Assembly: GCA_036823255.1 (NCBI GenBank)
Contig: DAISGC010000001.1
Coordinates: 1-64,000, forward strand
Source: UBA4658 sp002405485
GTDB lineage: Bacteria > Planctomycetota > Phycisphaerae > Phycisphaerales > UBA1924
Reading direction: 5' to 3'
Length of the DNA stretch: 64,000 bases
The notes below the pieces were generated by a model. That model saw only the letters and a program-made list of their open reading frames with translations. It was not told where the DNA came from and made no database searches. Made by a program: the position numbers and the translations under genes. Shown piece by piece: positions 33,496 through 44,063 of the stretch (the stretch's first letter is position 1; the number at the start of each line of letters is the position of its first letter).

Positions 33496-36041
33496 GTCGG
33501 CACGGCGTTCTGGGCGCGCTTCTGCGCCTCGGCGAACCAGCGGGCGGCATCGTCGGCGCGACCCTGTTCGCGGAGCAACTCGGCGTAGCGCTGCGCGAGC
33601 AGCGCGCTCTTTGGCGCGAGCTCCGCGGCGGCGAGCATCTCCGGGAGCGCATCGGCCCGCTTGCCCGAGGCGTAGAGGGCGATGGCCAGATCGTGGCGGA
33701 TGGTCGGGGCGGCGGGCTCGGCGTCGCGAGCGAGTCGGAGGATGCGGGCACCCTCTTCGATGAGGGCGGCGTCCTGGCGCTGCATGCCGGTGGAGACGAG
33801 CCCCGCGCCGAGCTTGGCGAGGTCCCACGGGTGGTCCCGGATGAAGGCCAGTGCCTCGGTGATGAGCTGCACGCCGCGGTCCCGGCGGTTGAGGTTGATG
33901 TTGAGAAGCGCGGCGGAGACGAGCGCGCCGGCCTTGCCCGCGTACACGCCGCGCTTGTCGGAGAGTTCCACGGCCTTGTCGGCGGCGGCGAGGGCCTGCT
34001 CGGGGAGCTGCATCTGGGCGAGCATCATCGCGGCGGTGAGCCGCGGGGAGGAGTCGCGCTGGGCGAGGGTTTTGGCGCGCTCGGTGAGCTCGAGCGCACG
34101 ATCGCGCTTGTTGAGCGAGGCGAGGACGCCGGCGGCGCGGAGCAGATGATCGGGGGACGGGCCGTGGCGTGCGAGCGCGGTGTCCACGAGCGCGAGGGCG
34201 TCATCGGGCTTGCCCGCGTCGCGCATGAACCCGGCGGCGATGAGCGGGCCGTCGATGGAGAGCGGGTGGCGGGCGAGGGCCTGCGTGAGGGTCTCGATGG
34301 CTTTGGGAAGATCGGCGGCCGCGGACTGGCGGAGGAGGCGATCGCGGACGCCGAAGAGATCATCGTGGCGTGCGAGGGCGCGCTGGAAGAGCGCGGTGAT
34401 GTCGGCGTCGGTCGCGCCGCGCGAGCGCATGATGGCTTCGAGCTGGAACAGGAGCGAGTCGCGGGGCTTGCCGTCGTCGATGACGCGCTGCAGCGCGCTC
34501 TCGGCGGCGGGAGCATCGCCCAGGAGCAGCCGGAGGTAGGCGATGTTCACCCAGTCGTCGGGGCGCAGGCCCCAGCCGATGCCGCCGTCGCGCGGGGCGG
34601 TGACGCGGGCGTAGAACGCGAGCGAGCGTTTCGCGGCGTCGAGATCTCGGGGCGTGGGGGCGTAGTCTGGGCGGAGGATGACGTCGATGGGGGTTTCGAG
34701 CTTCTGATACGCGAGCTGGGCGCGATAGGTGGTGAACCGGACGAAGCCGCTCCACCCGGCGGTGAGCACGCCGACGAGCGTGAGGGCGAGGAGCACGAGG
34801 CCCGCCGGCCGGAGCTTGCCCCGGAGCTTGAACTGCCAGGCGTGCAGGCGGCTGTTGTCTTCCTTGAAGAGTCTCCAGGACTTCCACAGGGCCCAGGTCA
34901 TGATTCCGGCCATGGCGACGGCCATGAGCATGGGCACCTGGTTGAGCAGCCCGCGGTAGGACATGAAGAAGCCGAGGAAGCAGAGCCCGAAGACGAGTTC
35001 TTCGGCGCGGGTGAAGTCGTAGCGTGCCTCGCGCATGACGCGGGCCTTGGCGGCGGCTTCTTCACGGCCGGGCTTTGGCTTGGCGAGGATGGTGGGCTTG
35101 CCCATGGCGAACGAGAGCGCGTTGTTCGGGCAGACGCTCACGCAGTCGAGGCACTTCATGCACCCGGGGTCGACGACCATGCCATAGGTGTGGACTTCTT
35201 CGTGGACGCGGACGTTGGAGGTGCAGACGGCGGTGCAGTGTCCGCACTGGTGGCAGTTGTCGTTGACGCGGATCTTGCCCGGGGCGACGAGGTCGGCGGG
35301 GCCGAAGAACCCGCCGTAGGGGCAGCCATAGGTGCAAAAGCCCTTGGAGCCGAGGAAATAGACGGTGGCAAAGCCGCAGACCAGGAGGAAGGGGATGGCG
35401 ACGTACCACGGGGGAAAGGTGGCCCAGTAATCGCGGACGATGAAGTCGGTGTGGATGCCGGCGAGGGGTTCGATCTGGCCCATCCAATCCGGGAGTCGGC
35501 CCGAGGCGTCGGCCAGGAGCGGGCGGAGGACCTCTCGCGCGACGACGGGCCAGACGAACATGTACAGCGCGAGCAGGAGGGGGACGTAGATGAGCAGGCG
35601 CGAGCGGAAGGGCTTTGGGCGGACGCCGAGCTTGCCCATGAGCCATGCGCAGAGATCCTGCAGGGCGACGACGTGGCATCCCCACCCGCAGAAGAATCGG
35701 CCGAGGATGAGCGTGGAGGCGATGGCGAGGAGGAAGAAGACGAAGCCAGCGTTGACGACGCCGTCGCGGAGCGTGTGCATGCTCTCGCTGGGCTCAACGG
35801 GAGAGAGGGTGAGCCCGGTGATGAGCCACTGGATGATGTGCGCGATCATGACGACGTGCACGAGGATGAGCACGGCGGCGCGCCACTTGCCCATGCGGGA
35901 GTGCTTGATCTGCGCGTGTCCCTGGCTCCAGGCGTGGCGATTGGATCGATTGCCGGAGGGCAGGACGGGAAGCGCGAGCGTCCGTGCGGGTGCGGCGGCG
36001 CTGGCGCAGCGATCGGAGGATCGGTTCTCAAGCTCGGGCAT
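33486..36041 (-). CDS. membrane polyferredoxin (NapH/CcoG-like) fused to a TPR domain
   Basis: An 851-aa inner-membrane protein. N-terminal membrane segments lie at about residues 55-77 and 95-115. The double motif FFCGWGC (118-122) and FCTYGCPYG (236-240) is typical of NapH/NosR/CcoG proteins. Two 4Fe-4S clusters follow: Cys 263, 266, 269, 273 and Cys 294, 297, 300, 304. Three more membrane segments lie at about 347-363, 370-388 and 413-430. The last 370 residues (about 480-851) are Ala-rich helical repeats of TPR type. The N-terminal part would pass electrons; the TPR half would bind a partner. Start ATG 36041 follows TACGAT by ten bases. No nap, nos or cco genes lie beside it. Confidence 0.82.
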   Translation of the reverse strand: MPELENRSSDRCASAAAPARTLALPVLPSGNRSNRHAWSQGHAQIKHSRMGKWRAAVLILVHVVMIAHIIQWLITGLTLSPVEPSESMHTLRDGVVNAGFVFFLLAIASTLILGRFFCGWGCHVVALQDLCAWLMGKLGVRPKPFRSRLLIYVPLLLALYMFVWPVVAREVLRPLLADASGRLPDWMGQIEPLAGIHTDFIVRDYWATFPPWYVAIPFLLVCGFATVYFLGSKGFCTYGCPYGGFFGPADLVAPGKIRVNDNCHQCGHCTAVCTSNVRVHEEVHTYGMVVDPGCMKCLDCVSVCPNNALSFAMGKPTILAKPKPGREEAAAKARVMREARYDFTRAEELVFGLCFLGFFMSYRGLLNQVPMLMAVAMAGIMTWALWKSWRLFKEDNSRLHAWQFKLRGKLRPAGLVLLALTLVGVLTAGWSGFVRFTTYRAQLAYQKLETPIDVILRPDYAPTPRDLDAAKRSLAFYARVTAPRDGGIGWGLRPDDWVNIAYLRLLLGDAPAAESALQRVIDDGKPRDSLLFQLEAIMRSRGATDADITALFQRALARHDDLFGVRDRLLRQSAAADLPKAIETLTQALARHPLSIDGPLIAAGFMRDAGKPDDALALVDTALARHGPSPDHLLRAAGVLASLNKRDRALELTERAKTLAQRDSSPRLTAAMMLAQMQLPEQALAAADKAVELSDKRGVYAGKAGALVSAALLNINLNRRDRGVQLITEALAFIRDHPWDLAKLGAGLVSTGMQRQDAALIEEGARILRLARDAEPAAPTIRHDLAIALYASGKRADALPEMLAAAELAPKSALLAQRYAELLREQGRADDAARWFAEAQKRAQNAVPTRP

Positions 36042-36051
36042 CCGTGCTCAC

Positions 36052-36057
36052 ATCGTA
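36052..36057 (-). promoter_or_regulatory. -10 element of polyferredoxin-TPR gene (near-leaderless)
   Basis: TACGAT, ten bases before ATG 36041 on the minus strand. Confidence 0.5.
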
Positions 36058-36136
36058 CAGCCGCTCTGGAGTGCGGAGGGCCGGGCATTCCCGAAGCGGG
36101 AGAGTTGAACGGTCCTGCGGGCTGGGCGACGGCGGG

Positions 36137-36886
36137 TCAGTGGCGGCGCGGTTGTCGGCGTGTCAGCAGCGTCATCGCCGCCAGGGCCGCGAGCGAGGCA
36201 GGGGCCGGAATGGTGGAGGTGCTGTCCACATCGAAGACGAACTGATCGTTGGCGGTGAGGGTGAAGTCGAGGACGAGGGTCTTGGTTCCGCTCAGATCGG
36301 CCATGGGATCGGACTGGATGTCGTTGCGAGAGGACTCGTTGCCGGCATCGGCGGAGTAATCCGGGAGCGCGGCGAGGGCGATCGCGCTGTTCCAGCGGGT
36401 GGAGGCGATGCCGGCGGCGGGCGCAACGGCGGAGACCGTCGCGCCGGGGGCTCCGCCGAGGTCGCGGAGAGAGCTTTTGACTTCGAGCACCTCCGCGCCG
36501 GCGGAGCGGGCGTTGATCAGGGACGAGGAGGTGATGGTGATGCGGACGTCCTCGCTGGCGGCGAGGATCGAGAAGCTGGCGCCGATGGCGTCTGTGGCGG
36601 TGTCGTAGAGCACCGTGCCGGACACAAAGGCGATCGGGCGGCCCTGGATGTCAACCAGGGGCTGTGCGGTGCCGGTGTCCCACTGGAATCGGCCCCCGGC
36701 GAGGATCGCGAGCGCCGACTTGGGAATCTGCAGCAGGCCCTGCCCGGTGGGGGTCTGGGCGCGGACTTCGAGGGCGGGTTCGGTGAGGCGATCGATGGGA
36801 TCGGCGGACGCGGTCGGCGCGATCACCAGGGCGGCGACCAGGAACGCAGGCAGGGCGGCCGAACGGAACAGATGCGAGATGGACAT
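36137..36886 (-). CDS. exported protein with PEP-CTERM-like sorting tail
   Basis: A 249-aa secreted protein. The signal peptide MSISHLFRSAALPAFLVAAL is cut near TASA. The C-terminus is IPAPASLAALAAMTLLTRRQPRRH, split here as a PAP motif, a hydrophobic helix and a basic end, matching PEP-CTERM substrates. The mature part is beta-rich with repeated Thr/Ser/Val strands (VRITITSSS, LVLDFTLTAND) and resembles cohesin-like or choice-of-anchor domains. No catalytic motif. The gene lies alone between the polyferredoxin-TPR gene and kynA. Confidence 0.75.
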   Translation of the reverse strand: MSISHLFRSAALPAFLVAALVIAPTASADPIDRLTEPALEVRAQTPTGQGLLQIPKSALAILAGGRFQWDTGTAQPLVDIQGRPIAFVSGTVLYDTATDAIGASFSILAASEDVRITITSSSLINARSAGAEVLEVKSSLRDLGGAPGATVSAVAPAAGIASTRWNSAIALAALPDYSADAGNESSRNDIQSDPMADLSGTKTLVLDFTLTANDQFVFDVDSTSTIPAPASLAALAAMTLLTRRQPRRH

Positions 36887-37024
36887 GATGGAACCCAGAG
36901 AAGGCAGACGCGGTCGCCGCGGCTGAACGTCACGCCAGCGGACCTCTCGGGCTCCAACCTGCACACCACTATAAGTGGGTGTGTTCTCGGACGCAATACC
37001 GAACTTGATGCGAATACGGAGTGG

Positions 37025-37891
37025 TTATCGGGCGTAGGCGGCACCCCCGCCGAGGCGATCGCGGACGGCCCAGATGTCGGGGAAGAAGGAACGGGCGAGG
37101 GTGCTGGCGAGGTACTTGGCTCCGCTGGAGCCGCCGGTGCCCATGCCGGAGCCGATCATGCGTTCGACCATCTTGACGTGGTGGAAGCGCCAGATGGAGA
37201 ACTTTTCATCGAACTCAAGCAGGTGCTCGGCGACGCGGAACTGGGCGTAGTAGCGCTCGCCGGTGTTGTGCTCGTCCTGTTTGCGGTAAAGGACTTCGAG
37301 GGCGGAGACGAGCTCCTCGTCGCGTTCGTGAGGCTGGGAGGTGTCGCGGGTGAGGGCGCGGGGGGGAATCGGGAAGACGCTGTTGTCCTCGCGGGCGAGG
37401 TGGCGGATGAAGTGGTCGTAGGGGGTGGGCTTGTCGAGAAAGGCGGCCATCTCGGCCTTGGCGGCGTCGTCCTCGCCGACGAGCTGGAGCATTTTGGGGT
37501 TCTTGTTGCCGCAGATGAACTCGAGGATGCGGAACTGGACGCTCTGGAAGCCGCTCGCCGGGCGGAGGGAATCGCGGAACTTCGCGAACTCGGTGGAGAA
37601 CATGGTCTCCATCATGGGAATCTGCTCGATGAGCAGGTGCTGGATCTTGTGGATGCGGTCCAGGAGCTGGGCGGCGCGGAGGGGCTGGTCGCGGTCGAGG
37701 AACTCCATGTCGCCGGTCATCTCGTGGAGGATCTGCTTGAACCAGAGCTCGTAGACCTGGTGCATGATGATGAACAGGAGCTCGTCGCGATGTCCGGTGC
37801 GCGGGTGCTGGAGATTGAGCAGCTCGGGAACCTTGAGATAGCTGCCGTAGGTGAGGTGCGTGCTGTGATAGATGGGGTTTTCGGCGGCCAT
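37025..37891 (-). CDS. kynA: tryptophan 2,3-dioxygenase
   Basis: Haem enzyme that opens the indole ring of tryptophan to N-formylkynurenine, the first step of the kynurenine pathway. The 288-aa length is normal. Seen: LTYGSYLKVPELLNLQ, ELLFIIMHQVYELWFKQILHE (with the distal His of the MHQ motif, residues about 45-47), GFQSVQFRILEF, and the haem-side FSIWRFHHVKMVERMIG with MGTGGSSG. The proximal His lies in WRFHHV. TACCCT ends five bases before ATG 37891. The other kynurenine-type genes are at 54-58 kb, not here. Confidence 0.96.
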   Translation of the reverse strand: MAAENPIYHSTHLTYGSYLKVPELLNLQHPRTGHRDELLFIIMHQVYELWFKQILHEMTGDMEFLDRDQPLRAAQLLDRIHKIQHLLIEQIPMMETMFSTEFAKFRDSLRPASGFQSVQFRILEFICGNKNPKMLQLVGEDDAAKAEMAAFLDKPTPYDHFIRHLAREDNSVFPIPPRALTRDTSQPHERDEELVSALEVLYRKQDEHNTGERYYAQFRVAEHLLEFDEKFSIWRFHHVKMVERMIGSGMGTGGSSGAKYLASTLARSFFPDIWAVRDRLGGGAAYAR

Positions 37892-37896
37892 GGGGG

Positions 37897-37902
37897 AGGG
37901 TA
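37897..37902 (-). promoter_or_regulatory. -10 element of kynA (leaderless)
   Basis: TACCCT, five bases before ATG 37891 on the minus strand. Confidence 0.6.
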
Positions 37903-38123
37903 GGGGGAGAACGTCGGGTCTTGGGTTTCGGGTTCGGGAGTCGGGTTTGGGAGTCATGAGTCGGGAGTGGACACAGGGCGTGCTGGGTCTGCGTCGTCTG
38001 AGAGTGCCGATTCCCGCATCCCCGCGATCGAAACCCGAAACCCGGGACCGGCAACCCGATCCCTCCTTTGCTCACAAGTCCCACCCCCTTCTGGCCGATA
38101 ACCTCGGTCGAGGTGTTTGCCCC

Positions 38124-39311
38124 ATGTCGCATGAGATTCCGCTCAGTCGTCCGGACATCACGGATCTGGAGATCGAGCTTGTGGTGCAGTCGCTGCGCTC
38201 CGGGCGGCTGTCGATCGGGCCGATGGTGGAGCAGTTCGAGAAGCTGGTGGCGACGCGGTGCGATCGTCGGCACGGGATCGCGGTGAACAGCGGGACGTCG
38301 GGGCTGCACCTGGCGCTTCTGGCGATGGGGATCGGTCCCGGGGATGAGGTGATCACCACGCCGTTCTCGTTCATCGCGAGCGCGAACGTGATGCTGATGG
38401 TGGGTGCGAGGCCGGTGTTCGTGGACATCGATCCCAAGACGCTGAACATGGACCCGGAGAAGGTCGAGAGGGCGATCACGCCGCGGACGCGGGCGATCCT
38501 GGCGGTGGAGTGCTTCGGAAATCCGGCGCACATGGACGCGTACGAATCGATCGCCAAGCGGCACGAGATCCCGCTCATCGAGGACTGCTGCGAGGCGCTC
38601 GGGAGCGTGCACGCGGGTCGCAAGGCGGGGTCGTTCGGACGCATCGGGGTGTTCGCGTTCTATCCGAACAAGCAGATCACCACCGGCGAGGGCGGGGTGA
38701 TCGTGACCGATGACAAGCGGCTGGCGGACCTGTGCCGATCCATGCGGAACCAGGGTCGCCCGATTCCGATGAGCAGCGTCGAGACCGGCGTGGCGGCCCA
38801 GGGGGCGACGCCCGGCGCGGCGTGGCTGAGCCACGAGCGGCTGGGGTACAACTACCGACTTGCGGAGATGAACGCCGCGCTCGGCGTGGCGCAGATGCGT
38901 CGGCTGGACGAGATCATCGCCAAGCGGCAGCGGGTCGCCGAGACGTACATGTCCCGGCTGATGGCGAATCACGACATCATCCTGCCGACGGTGCACGAGC
39001 TGACGGCGATGAGCTGGTTCGTGTTCGTGGTTCGGCTTGCGGGCACGTACTCGCGGGAGGAGCGGGACCGGATCATCGCGGGGCTGCTTCGGCACGACGT
39101 TGGCGCGAAGGACTATTTCCCGTGCATTCACCTGCAGCCGTTCTATCGGGAGCGGTTCGGGTATGCGACGGGGGACTTTCCGATCGCCGAGAGCGTGAGC
39201 GGTCGGACGATCGCGCTTCCGTTCCACAACGATCTGCATGAGCACGACGTGGACATCGTGTGCCGAACGCTCGCGCTCATGATCGAGCGTGAGAACATCA
39301 AGCGCGGATAG
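38124..39311 (+). CDS. DegT/DnrJ/EryC1-family sugar aminotransferase
   Basis: PLP-dependent aminotransferase of 395 aa acting on nucleotide-linked keto sugars. Seen: the N-terminal LSRPDITDLEIE, GTSGLHLALLAMGIGPGDEV, LIEDCCEALGS (the Asp that binds PLP nitrogen) and FAFYPNKQITTGEGG with the Schiff-base Lys in PNKQ. The C-terminal HLQPFYRERFGYATGDFPIAE is typical of this family. A GnnB-like role with the Gfo/Idh/MocA dehydrogenase at 1.7 kb would fit lipid A diamino-sugar synthesis, but the genes are far apart. No sugar-nucleotide genes are next to it. Confidence 0.88.
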   Translation: MSHEIPLSRPDITDLEIELVVQSLRSGRLSIGPMVEQFEKLVATRCDRRHGIAVNSGTSGLHLALLAMGIGPGDEVITTPFSFIASANVMLMVGARPVFVDIDPKTLNMDPEKVERAITPRTRAILAVECFGNPAHMDAYESIAKRHEIPLIEDCCEALGSVHAGRKAGSFGRIGVFAFYPNKQITTGEGGVIVTDDKRLADLCRSMRNQGRPIPMSSVETGVAAQGATPGAAWLSHERLGYNYRLAEMNAALGVAQMRRLDEIIAKRQRVAETYMSRLMANHDIILPTVHELTAMSWFVFVVRLAGTYSREERDRIIAGLLRHDVGAKDYFPCIHLQPFYRERFGYATGDFPIAESVSGRTIALPFHNDLHEHDVDIVCRTLALMIERENIKRG

Positions 39312-39327
39312 CGAAGCGGCCGGGGCT

Positions 39328-40026
39328 TCAGGGCCAGAGGCGGGTGGACTCCCAGCGTGCCGGGGCGCCGATCGGCGTGGTACGGACCCAGCGGGCGCGG
39401 TCGTGCAGTCGCCCGCTGCCGCCCATCCACAGTTCGACCGCTTGGGCGTGCACGCGGTATCCGCCCCAGTTGGGCGGGCGCGGGATGGTGTGCTGGCCAG
39501 AGGGCTTGAGCAGGTCCACGCCGAACCGCATCGCCTGCTCGGCGACGGCCCTAAGCAGGTCGGCTCTGGAATCCAGAGGGCGGCTCTGTCGGCTTGCCCA
39601 GGCGCCCAATCGGCTGAGCACGGCGCGCTGTGCGAAGTAGGCATCGCTCTCGTCGTCGCTCAGCCGCTCAACCGATCCCTCGATGCGGGTCTGGCGCTGC
39701 TCGTTGGGCCAGTGCAGAACGCACGCAGCTCGGCGGGAGGCGTCGAGCTCCTGTCCCTTTCGGCTTTCGCGATTGGTGAAGAACCCGATCGACGGCGGGT
39801 CGTTCCAGACGCGGCGGCAGAGGACGATCCGTGCCGAGGGATTGCCGGCTGGATCGACGGTGCAGAGCGTCATGGCGTCGAAGTCGGCGTATTTGCCGCT
39901 GGCCTTGGCCTCGTCATACCAGGAGCGGACGATTGGCATCGGGTCGGCGGGCAGGGGCTCGCCCAGACCCTCGCCGCAGAGCGTGCGCGAGGCGGCGGAG
40001 ACGATGGCATCCAGTACGGGGTTCAT
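39328..40026 (-). CDS. pdxH: pyridoxamine 5'-phosphate oxidase
   Basis: FMN enzyme that makes pyridoxal phosphate from PNP or PMP. The 232-aa product has DPMPIVRSWYDEAKASG, TLCTVDPAGNPSARIVLCRR, GFFTNRESRKGQEL, then PPNWGGYRVHAQAVELWMGG and RLHDRARW, the family's C-terminal signature. All expected FMN and substrate residues appear present. It is convergent with the DegT aminotransferase, itself a PLP enzyme, though that closeness may be chance. Confidence 0.95.
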   Translation of the reverse strand: MNPVLDAIVSAASRTLCGEGLGEPLPADPMPIVRSWYDEAKASGKYADFDAMTLCTVDPAGNPSARIVLCRRVWNDPPSIGFFTNRESRKGQELDASRRAACVLHWPNEQRQTRIEGSVERLSDDESDAYFAQRAVLSRLGAWASRQSRPLDSRADLLRAVAEQAMRFGVDLLKPSGQHTIPRPPNWGGYRVHAQAVELWMGGSGRLHDRARWVRTTPIGAPARWESTRLWP

Positions 40027-40095
40027 GCTGAAGGATTCGCGGGTCGCGGGTCTGGCGATGCCGCGGCAAAGCGGGAGTGGGGGAGTGGGGGGAGA

Positions 40096-41970
40096 TCAGA
40101 GGTGCGGGATGGCGTCGGCCTTGGGCGCGAAGCGCTTGTTGAGCTCGAGCATGACCTTGGAGGCCATGTCCTGTGCGGTGGCGACCTCTTCGATGGTGAC
40201 GTGGTCGGCGCCGAGCTCGTGAGCGGCGATGGCGCGGCTCAGAAAGCTCGTGCGCACCGCGATGAAGATGTCGTCGCGAATCTCGCGAATGGACCGGCAG
40301 GCCCGGAGCGAGGCGTCGTCATCGGGGATGGTCAGCACGATCGCCTCGGCCCGGCGAATCCCTGCGGACTCCAGCACGTCCTTGTTGGTCGCGTCGCCGA
40401 AGACCGCGTGCTTGCCCAGCCGGTGCTGGCGGGCCACGGTGTCGGAGTTCAGGTCGATGAGCGTGTAGGAGATGCCGGCGGCGGCGAAGTGCTCGGCGAG
40501 ATTGCGCCCGACGATGCCGAAACCGGCGATGATCACGTGGCGCGGCTTGGGTGGTGGCGGTGTCGCGGACGGCGCGGGGTCCTCAGTCGCGGACCCGTGA
40601 TCGCCGGGTGTGGAGGCCGACGCCGAGGCGACTGCGGGGGCCTCGTGACCCTCGGCGTGCGATTCGACGGGTTGCGGCATCGGGGATGGTGAACCGCGCA
40701 GGGCCGGGCTGGCGAACCATCGCACCGGCTTGATGAACGCGACGCGCGCGGTGTTGAGCTTGGCATAGTCGTAGAGCGTGCCGGTGAGCATGAGCGAGAC
40801 GACCACCAGCGCGATGGCCACGCCCTGCTCGCGCTCCCCGACGAGGCCGGCCCGCTGCGCTTCGCTCAGCACGACCAGACTGAACTCGCCGGCCTGAGCC
40901 AGCAGCGTCCCCGCGACCAGCGCGGCGGCGGCGGTCGAGCCCCCGGCCCAGATGGTCGCGCCGATGACGCCTGCCTTGACGATGATCACCAGGGGCACGG
41001 CGATGAGAATGACCCACCAGTACTGGAGCGCCTCCACGACATTCAGATTAATCCCGACCGCGGTGAAGAAGACGGCCATGAACAGATCACGCATCGGGCC
41101 CAGTTGCCCCGTGAGCTGGAACCGGAAGGGCGTGTTGCTGAGCATGAACCCGGCCAGGAAGGCCCCGAGGGCCGGTCCGAAGCCCAGCCAGCCGGACAGC
41201 ATCGCGGCGGCGAGTCCGGCCCCGGCGGAGGCGACCAGCAGCCCCTCGGTGTTGCCGCCCCAGGCCGCTTCCTTCAGGAGCTTGGGCAGGAGGTAGCGTG
41301 CAAAGCCCAGCATGGCGAGGATGCCCCCGACGCCGAGCGAGGCGTTGGCGACGATCCGCGTGATGCCGGCGACCTGATCGACCTCGCCTTCGGCCGCGGG
41401 ACCAGCGCCATGCCACGCGCCCAGGAGCGGCATGGCGGCGAGGATCCCGATCGAGAGCAGGTCCTGCATGATGGAGATGCCGACGCCGAGGCGACCCTGA
41501 AGGAGGTGAATCTCGCGGTGTCTGTGCAGGATCCCAAGGATCACCGCCGTCGAGGACATGCTGAAGGCCATCGCGATGGCCAGGGCCGCCGGGGCCGAGA
41601 GTCCGAAGGCCATGCCCGCGGGCCAGAGCGCGAGCGTCACGGCGACGGTGGAGACCGCCCCGACGATGAGGATCGGGACCATGCCCGTGCGGATGGAGTC
41701 CAGATCGAGGTGCAGCCCGATCGTGAACATGAGCAGGATGATGGCGATGTCCTGGATCTGGGCGACGTTGCCGGCGTCGCTGATGATCCCGAAGGGCAGC
41801 GATCCCAGGATTGCGCCCATGATGAGGTAGCCGGGGATCGACGCCAGATGCAATCGCCGAAGCAGGATGGAGATGACCGCCGCGGCACCGAGGATGACGA
41901 GCATGTCCAGCACGAGCTTGGCGGGCTGAGAGCTGGAGGCGAGCGTGAGGATGGCAAGCGGATCGGTCAC
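40096..41970 (-). CDS. KefB/YbaL-type cation:proton antiporter with TrkA-N domain
   Basis: A 624-aa CPA2-family membrane transporter. About twelve membrane segments fill residues 15-410, with SIPGYLIMGAILGSLPFG, MAFSMSSTAVILGIL and WLGFGPALGAFLAGFMLS, a typical CPA2 core. After a Pro/Ala/His-rich linker (about 430-490), the soluble RCK/TrkA-N domain starts HVIIAGFGIVGRNLAEHF and binds NAD(H); the conserved GDATNKDVLESAGI loop is present. A KTN-gated K+/H+ or glutathione-regulated efflux role is likely. The GTG start at 41970 follows TACCAT by 24 bases. No kefF/G partner is seen. Confidence 0.9.
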   Translation of the reverse strand: MTDPLAILTLASSSQPAKLVLDMLVILGAAAVISILLRRLHLASIPGYLIMGAILGSLPFGIISDAGNVAQIQDIAIILLMFTIGLHLDLDSIRTGMVPILIVGAVSTVAVTLALWPAGMAFGLSAPAALAIAMAFSMSSTAVILGILHRHREIHLLQGRLGVGISIMQDLLSIGILAAMPLLGAWHGAGPAAEGEVDQVAGITRIVANASLGVGGILAMLGFARYLLPKLLKEAAWGGNTEGLLVASAGAGLAAAMLSGWLGFGPALGAFLAGFMLSNTPFRFQLTGQLGPMRDLFMAVFFTAVGINLNVVEALQYWWVILIAVPLVIIVKAGVIGATIWAGGSTAAAALVAGTLLAQAGEFSLVVLSEAQRAGLVGEREQGVAIALVVVSLMLTGTLYDYAKLNTARVAFIKPVRWFASPALRGSPSPMPQPVESHAEGHEAPAVASASASTPGDHGSATEDPAPSATPPPPKPRHVIIAGFGIVGRNLAEHFAAAGISYTLIDLNSDTVARQHRLGKHAVFGDATNKDVLESAGIRRAEAIVLTIPDDDASLRACRSIREIRDDIFIAVRTSFLSRAIAAHELGADHVTIEEVATAQDMASKVMLELNKRFAPKADAIPHL

Positions 41971-42026
41971 TGGTCAAAAGGCCTCTGGGGGCGGATGGTA
42001 CGGTGCAACAAGGCACGCCAAGGGAA

Positions 42027-43967
<1,941 letters not shown>

Positions 43968-43977
43968 CGCAGAAGCA

Positions 43978-43983
43978 ACGATA
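43978..43983 (-). promoter_or_regulatory. -10 element of mnmG (near-leaderless)
   Basis: TATCGT, ten bases before ATG 43967 on the minus strand. Confidence 0.5.
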
Positions 43984-44000
43984 TTCGCGCGGAAAACACA

Positions 44001-44024
44001 GCGGGCCGTCCGAGGACGGCCCGC
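44001..44024 (-). terminator. terminator hairpin after prepilin-like gene
   Basis: GCGGGCCGTCC and GGACGGCCCGC form a perfect 11-base stem with a two-base loop. On the minus strand it is followed by TGTGTTTTCC (44000-43991), so it ends transcripts of the 44064-45167 gene before mnmG. Confidence 0.75.
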
Positions 44025-44063
44025 CGGGGAGAATCATGTGCTGGCGAACTGGAGGAACGCGGA

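Noticed and set aside
33378..36245. Very long open frame on the plus strand opposite the polyferredoxin-TPR gene
   Set aside because: It mirrors the minus-strand gene and has low-complexity Gly/Ala/Glu/Arg content. High GC in the third codon position of the real gene opens such shadow frames.
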